Assembly (NCBI GenBank): GCA_003255025.1
Contig: QANY01008042.1
Span: forward strand, 464,101-528,100
DNA: 64,000 nucleotides
Direction of reading: 5' to 3'
DNA from: Datisca glomerata
Taxonomy: Eukaryota > Streptophyta > Magnoliopsida > Cucurbitales > Datiscaceae
Shown here: positions 61,543-64,000 of the stretch, in pieces
Layout: each line of letters starts with the position of its first letter
Position numbering within the stretch: position 1 is the first letter of the stretch
The notes under the pieces: generated by a model
What the model was told of the DNA's origin: nothing
What the model saw: the letters and a program-made list of their open reading frames with translations, nothing else
Database searches by the model: none
Translations under genes and position numbers: made by a program

Positions 61543-62170
61543 GGTAATATTATAATTAATGAGTATATTTAAAATAATTAATATGGAGAAATAATAATGA
61601 TTAGTTTTTATCTTGGGTTTGAAGGGAAGCTAAAGAGAGAAAGGGAAGAGGAAATTAGAGTGCATGTGAGAAAAAAAGTGAAGAACAAAAGCAATTTATG
61701 CACACGCCTTGTTTGCTTTTATTTTTTTTCTTTGGCTCTTTTTCTTTACAACATATTTTCAAATTAGATTAAATCGTTAATTATTTTAATTCAATCTTAT
61801 TGAACACTTATAGCTCATATTCCCTTGTCATAAACCCTTTTTTACACTAATCTAATCATGTTCTAGCTATATATATATATATATTATTTAGTATCTTTAG
61901 ATTAGATCCTCTCTCTCTTTAAAAGTTATGAAGCCACGAGTGCAATCATTCTGCAAATAAGCACCAACCCACTAAGCAAAATGTTCTCTACTACCTATCT
62001 CCATCTCTCACTAAAATACACACGGATGCATAGAAAAAAGATGTGCCAATTGAAGTGATCATGGGAAATATTTGCAGAGAATTCCTTTCTTCAATCATAA
62101 TTTAAAGAAAACAAAATATGGGTTTTAATTATTTTAGCCTATTAGATAAGATGGTTATGCTTGAAATCAT
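61543..62170 (+). repeat. Segmental duplication, right copy
   Basis: Same-orientation partner of 35466-36210, with indels; the middle has a private TA-rich insertion near 61870-61890. It lies upstream of the DUF295 fragment's reading direction. Confidence 0.85.
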
Positions 62171-64000
62171 CAACTTGTTTTGATTTCTCTTCTCACTTTG
62201 TTTGTTGGGGGAAAAAAGAAAAAGAAAATCCTATGACATATCATAACATGATGTAGTGGAAACCTTTATTGGAAAACTCACATGAAAATCAGATACAATA
62301 TTTTCTATTAGATTGTTAATTCATACACGAATATCAGAAAGACGTACTTTAAAGATTAGTTGATTCTAACAAGAGTAATAGAATTTTAGAAAAAATAGGA
62401 ACATATTTTAAAGTTATTAATTTAATGAAATTGAAATGCATCTAGGGCATAATTACTTGAATATGAAAAAAATTAACAATTTAGGAAACCCTAAAATACC
62501 GAAACTATTGAAAATATATTTTTCTTCAAAAAACAAATATAATGAAATAATGATCGTGATCACAACGCAACAATGTTATATCAATCTGCATTTCCTACTA
62601 AAACTTGTCACCAAAATAAAACTTTCGTCAATGGTAAATAACCAAATTCGGAGGTATAAACGACGGAACTAAGACAAAATTGGGCATGCATTTCCAAATT
62701 CTAGCCTTCAAAAATCCCCCGAAGTCCTCATTAGATGACCTTTATGTCGTTCTCACGGCTCTATAAACTCCAGACGATCATTTGCATTGCATCATAAAAT
62801 CAAATTTGTTGCCAAACACAGTATTCTAGGCTTCTCATTTTTTCACCGTCATATTTCAACAATTTGACAAACAACCCCGAGGTAAAAGAAAAAACAATTT
62901 GTAGGGAGTTTGTGTTTCTATTTTTCTCACCGTAAGGATGTACTTAAGAAAAAAGTAGTTAATACTGTCAAGATAAACATTTGTTACTTTCATCATAAAT
63001 TCTCTTTACTTTTGCTCTCTTTTTTCCTCCACATTAATTTTCGTGATCCAAAGATAACCAAGAAGAAATCCTACATTGAGTGATAAAAAAAGAAGAAAAA
63101 GAAATCCTACATTATTAATACACAGTTTGAGAAAATAGAGATAGATAGTGAATATAATAGTCAAAGAACTCTAAAATTAAACGTGTTAATGATCTTGATT
63201 AGCGTTAATCTGACATTAGATAAATAGATTGTTGGGTTGATAAAAGATCCTTATTAGCTAGGTAGGTTCCTAAACTTCACATAGACATGCTCACTTCTAC
63301 CTTTCATTATAAAGCTTTAAAGAAATCCAGCAGATTATGGTTAATTACCAGGACCTATAATATAATTAGTTACCTTGTCGGCATTTCCTATAGACTCCTA
63401 ATGATTAATTGTTCTGATTAATTTTAGAACATATAACTAAAAGCTTTTTAATAATCATGCTTTTGAAGGTTAAAACTTTGACATTTTGCTAGTAACATAA
63501 ACAAAGTGGAGGTGGAGGTAAAATATAGATTATCAAATATTCAATCTGCAATATTTGCACACTAATCTTCATTACTGATGTATCCTCTTTTTTTATCAAT
63601 TAGTAAAATCAAGGCAGTGATTACCGAATCTACTGCATCATTAATTATTTCCTTTCTTTATGACAAAGAAAGGCTCAGTTAAAGCATGTGAACATCACAT
63701 TTCAAGTAATAATTATTTTAGTTACTCTAATCTCTTTTTATCTACAATTACTAGTGGTTTGCAACAACCTATTGCTTTTATAAATCTTCACTCTATTATT
63801 TTTAAAAGATGTTACATACAACAAGGTGTTCATCATATTATAAGACCATAAGTTTTAAGTTAGATTAAGTTAGACAATGCATATAGTTTTTTATCGCTTG
63901 TAACTCATAAAAATAAATATAAATAAATAAAACCTGTTAAATATTGCGGTGTTACATAATATTGCATAAAATAAAACCATTTAGAACCTAATAAGGTGAT
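62171..64000. other. AT-rich intergenic DNA
   Basis: No gene, RNA or element that I can support. Confidence 0.45.

Noticed and set aside
62436..62672. 78-codon open frame in the right flank
   Set aside because: Lys/Asn/Ile-rich composition as expected by chance in AT-rich DNA; no domain.
1..64000. tRNA or rRNA genes
   Set aside because: No cloverleaf-like or rRNA-like sequence caught my eye on either strand; a covariance-model scan would be needed to exclude small ones.

Overview
This window is nuclear DNA of a eudicot plant. Two intact-looking, intron-rich plant genes (a BREVIS RADIX-like gene and a GBF-interacting-protein-1-like gene) sit in AT-rich DNA crowded with decayed plant transposable elements (Ty1/copia, Ty3/gypsy of the Tat type, CACTA, PIF/Harbinger, a Mutator-like foldback) and a fragment of an endogenous plant pararetrovirus. 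I cannot name the species.

Layout. 1-1640: 3' end of a broken copia element with its LTR. 3490-4375: isolated LTR-like sequence. 6485-9424 (+): five-exon BRXL2-like gene. About 10300-12790 (-): decayed caulimovirid-type fragment with movement-protein similarity. 15204-22862 (+): ten-exon GIP1-like gene; its second intron carries a 1537-bp PIF/Harbinger element with TTA target duplications. 23665-24150: short repeats and a CA microsatellite. 24162-34901: one Tat-type gypsy element with both LTRs, a broken gag-pol, 3' tandem repeats and an antisense gene. 35466-36210: one copy of a segment that recurs at 61543-62170. 36407-37562: Mutator-like foldback element full of palindromic units.

The most interesting part is 38538-60141, a nest of transposons. 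The outermost layer is a minus-strand copia element. A large LTR (TG...CA, no internal region) sits in its protease region with a matching TATAG target duplication (40419-40423 and 54202-54206). A CACTA-like element (about 41391-53269) interrupts that LTR. It carries six consecutive, intron-containing exons of the 26S proteasome subunit gene RPN5 on the minus strand, plus a later RPN5 exon on the plus strand. The captured RPN5 copy is itself split within an intron by a second CACTA element with its own degenerate transposase genes. The exon ends on either side of this 8.7-kb interruption are still in splice phase. A further insertion of unknown type (about 54651-59025) lies between the gag and protease parts of the copia element. 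I read this as a Pack-CACTA gene capture with a readable order of events.

Beyond the nest, 60553-61130 (-) holds a degraded DUF295 (F-box/KIB-type) gene fragment. The last 1.8 kb and several other AT-rich stretches hold nothing I can identify. Only the BRX-like and GIP1-like genes look functional; nearly everything else is transposon-derived and broken.
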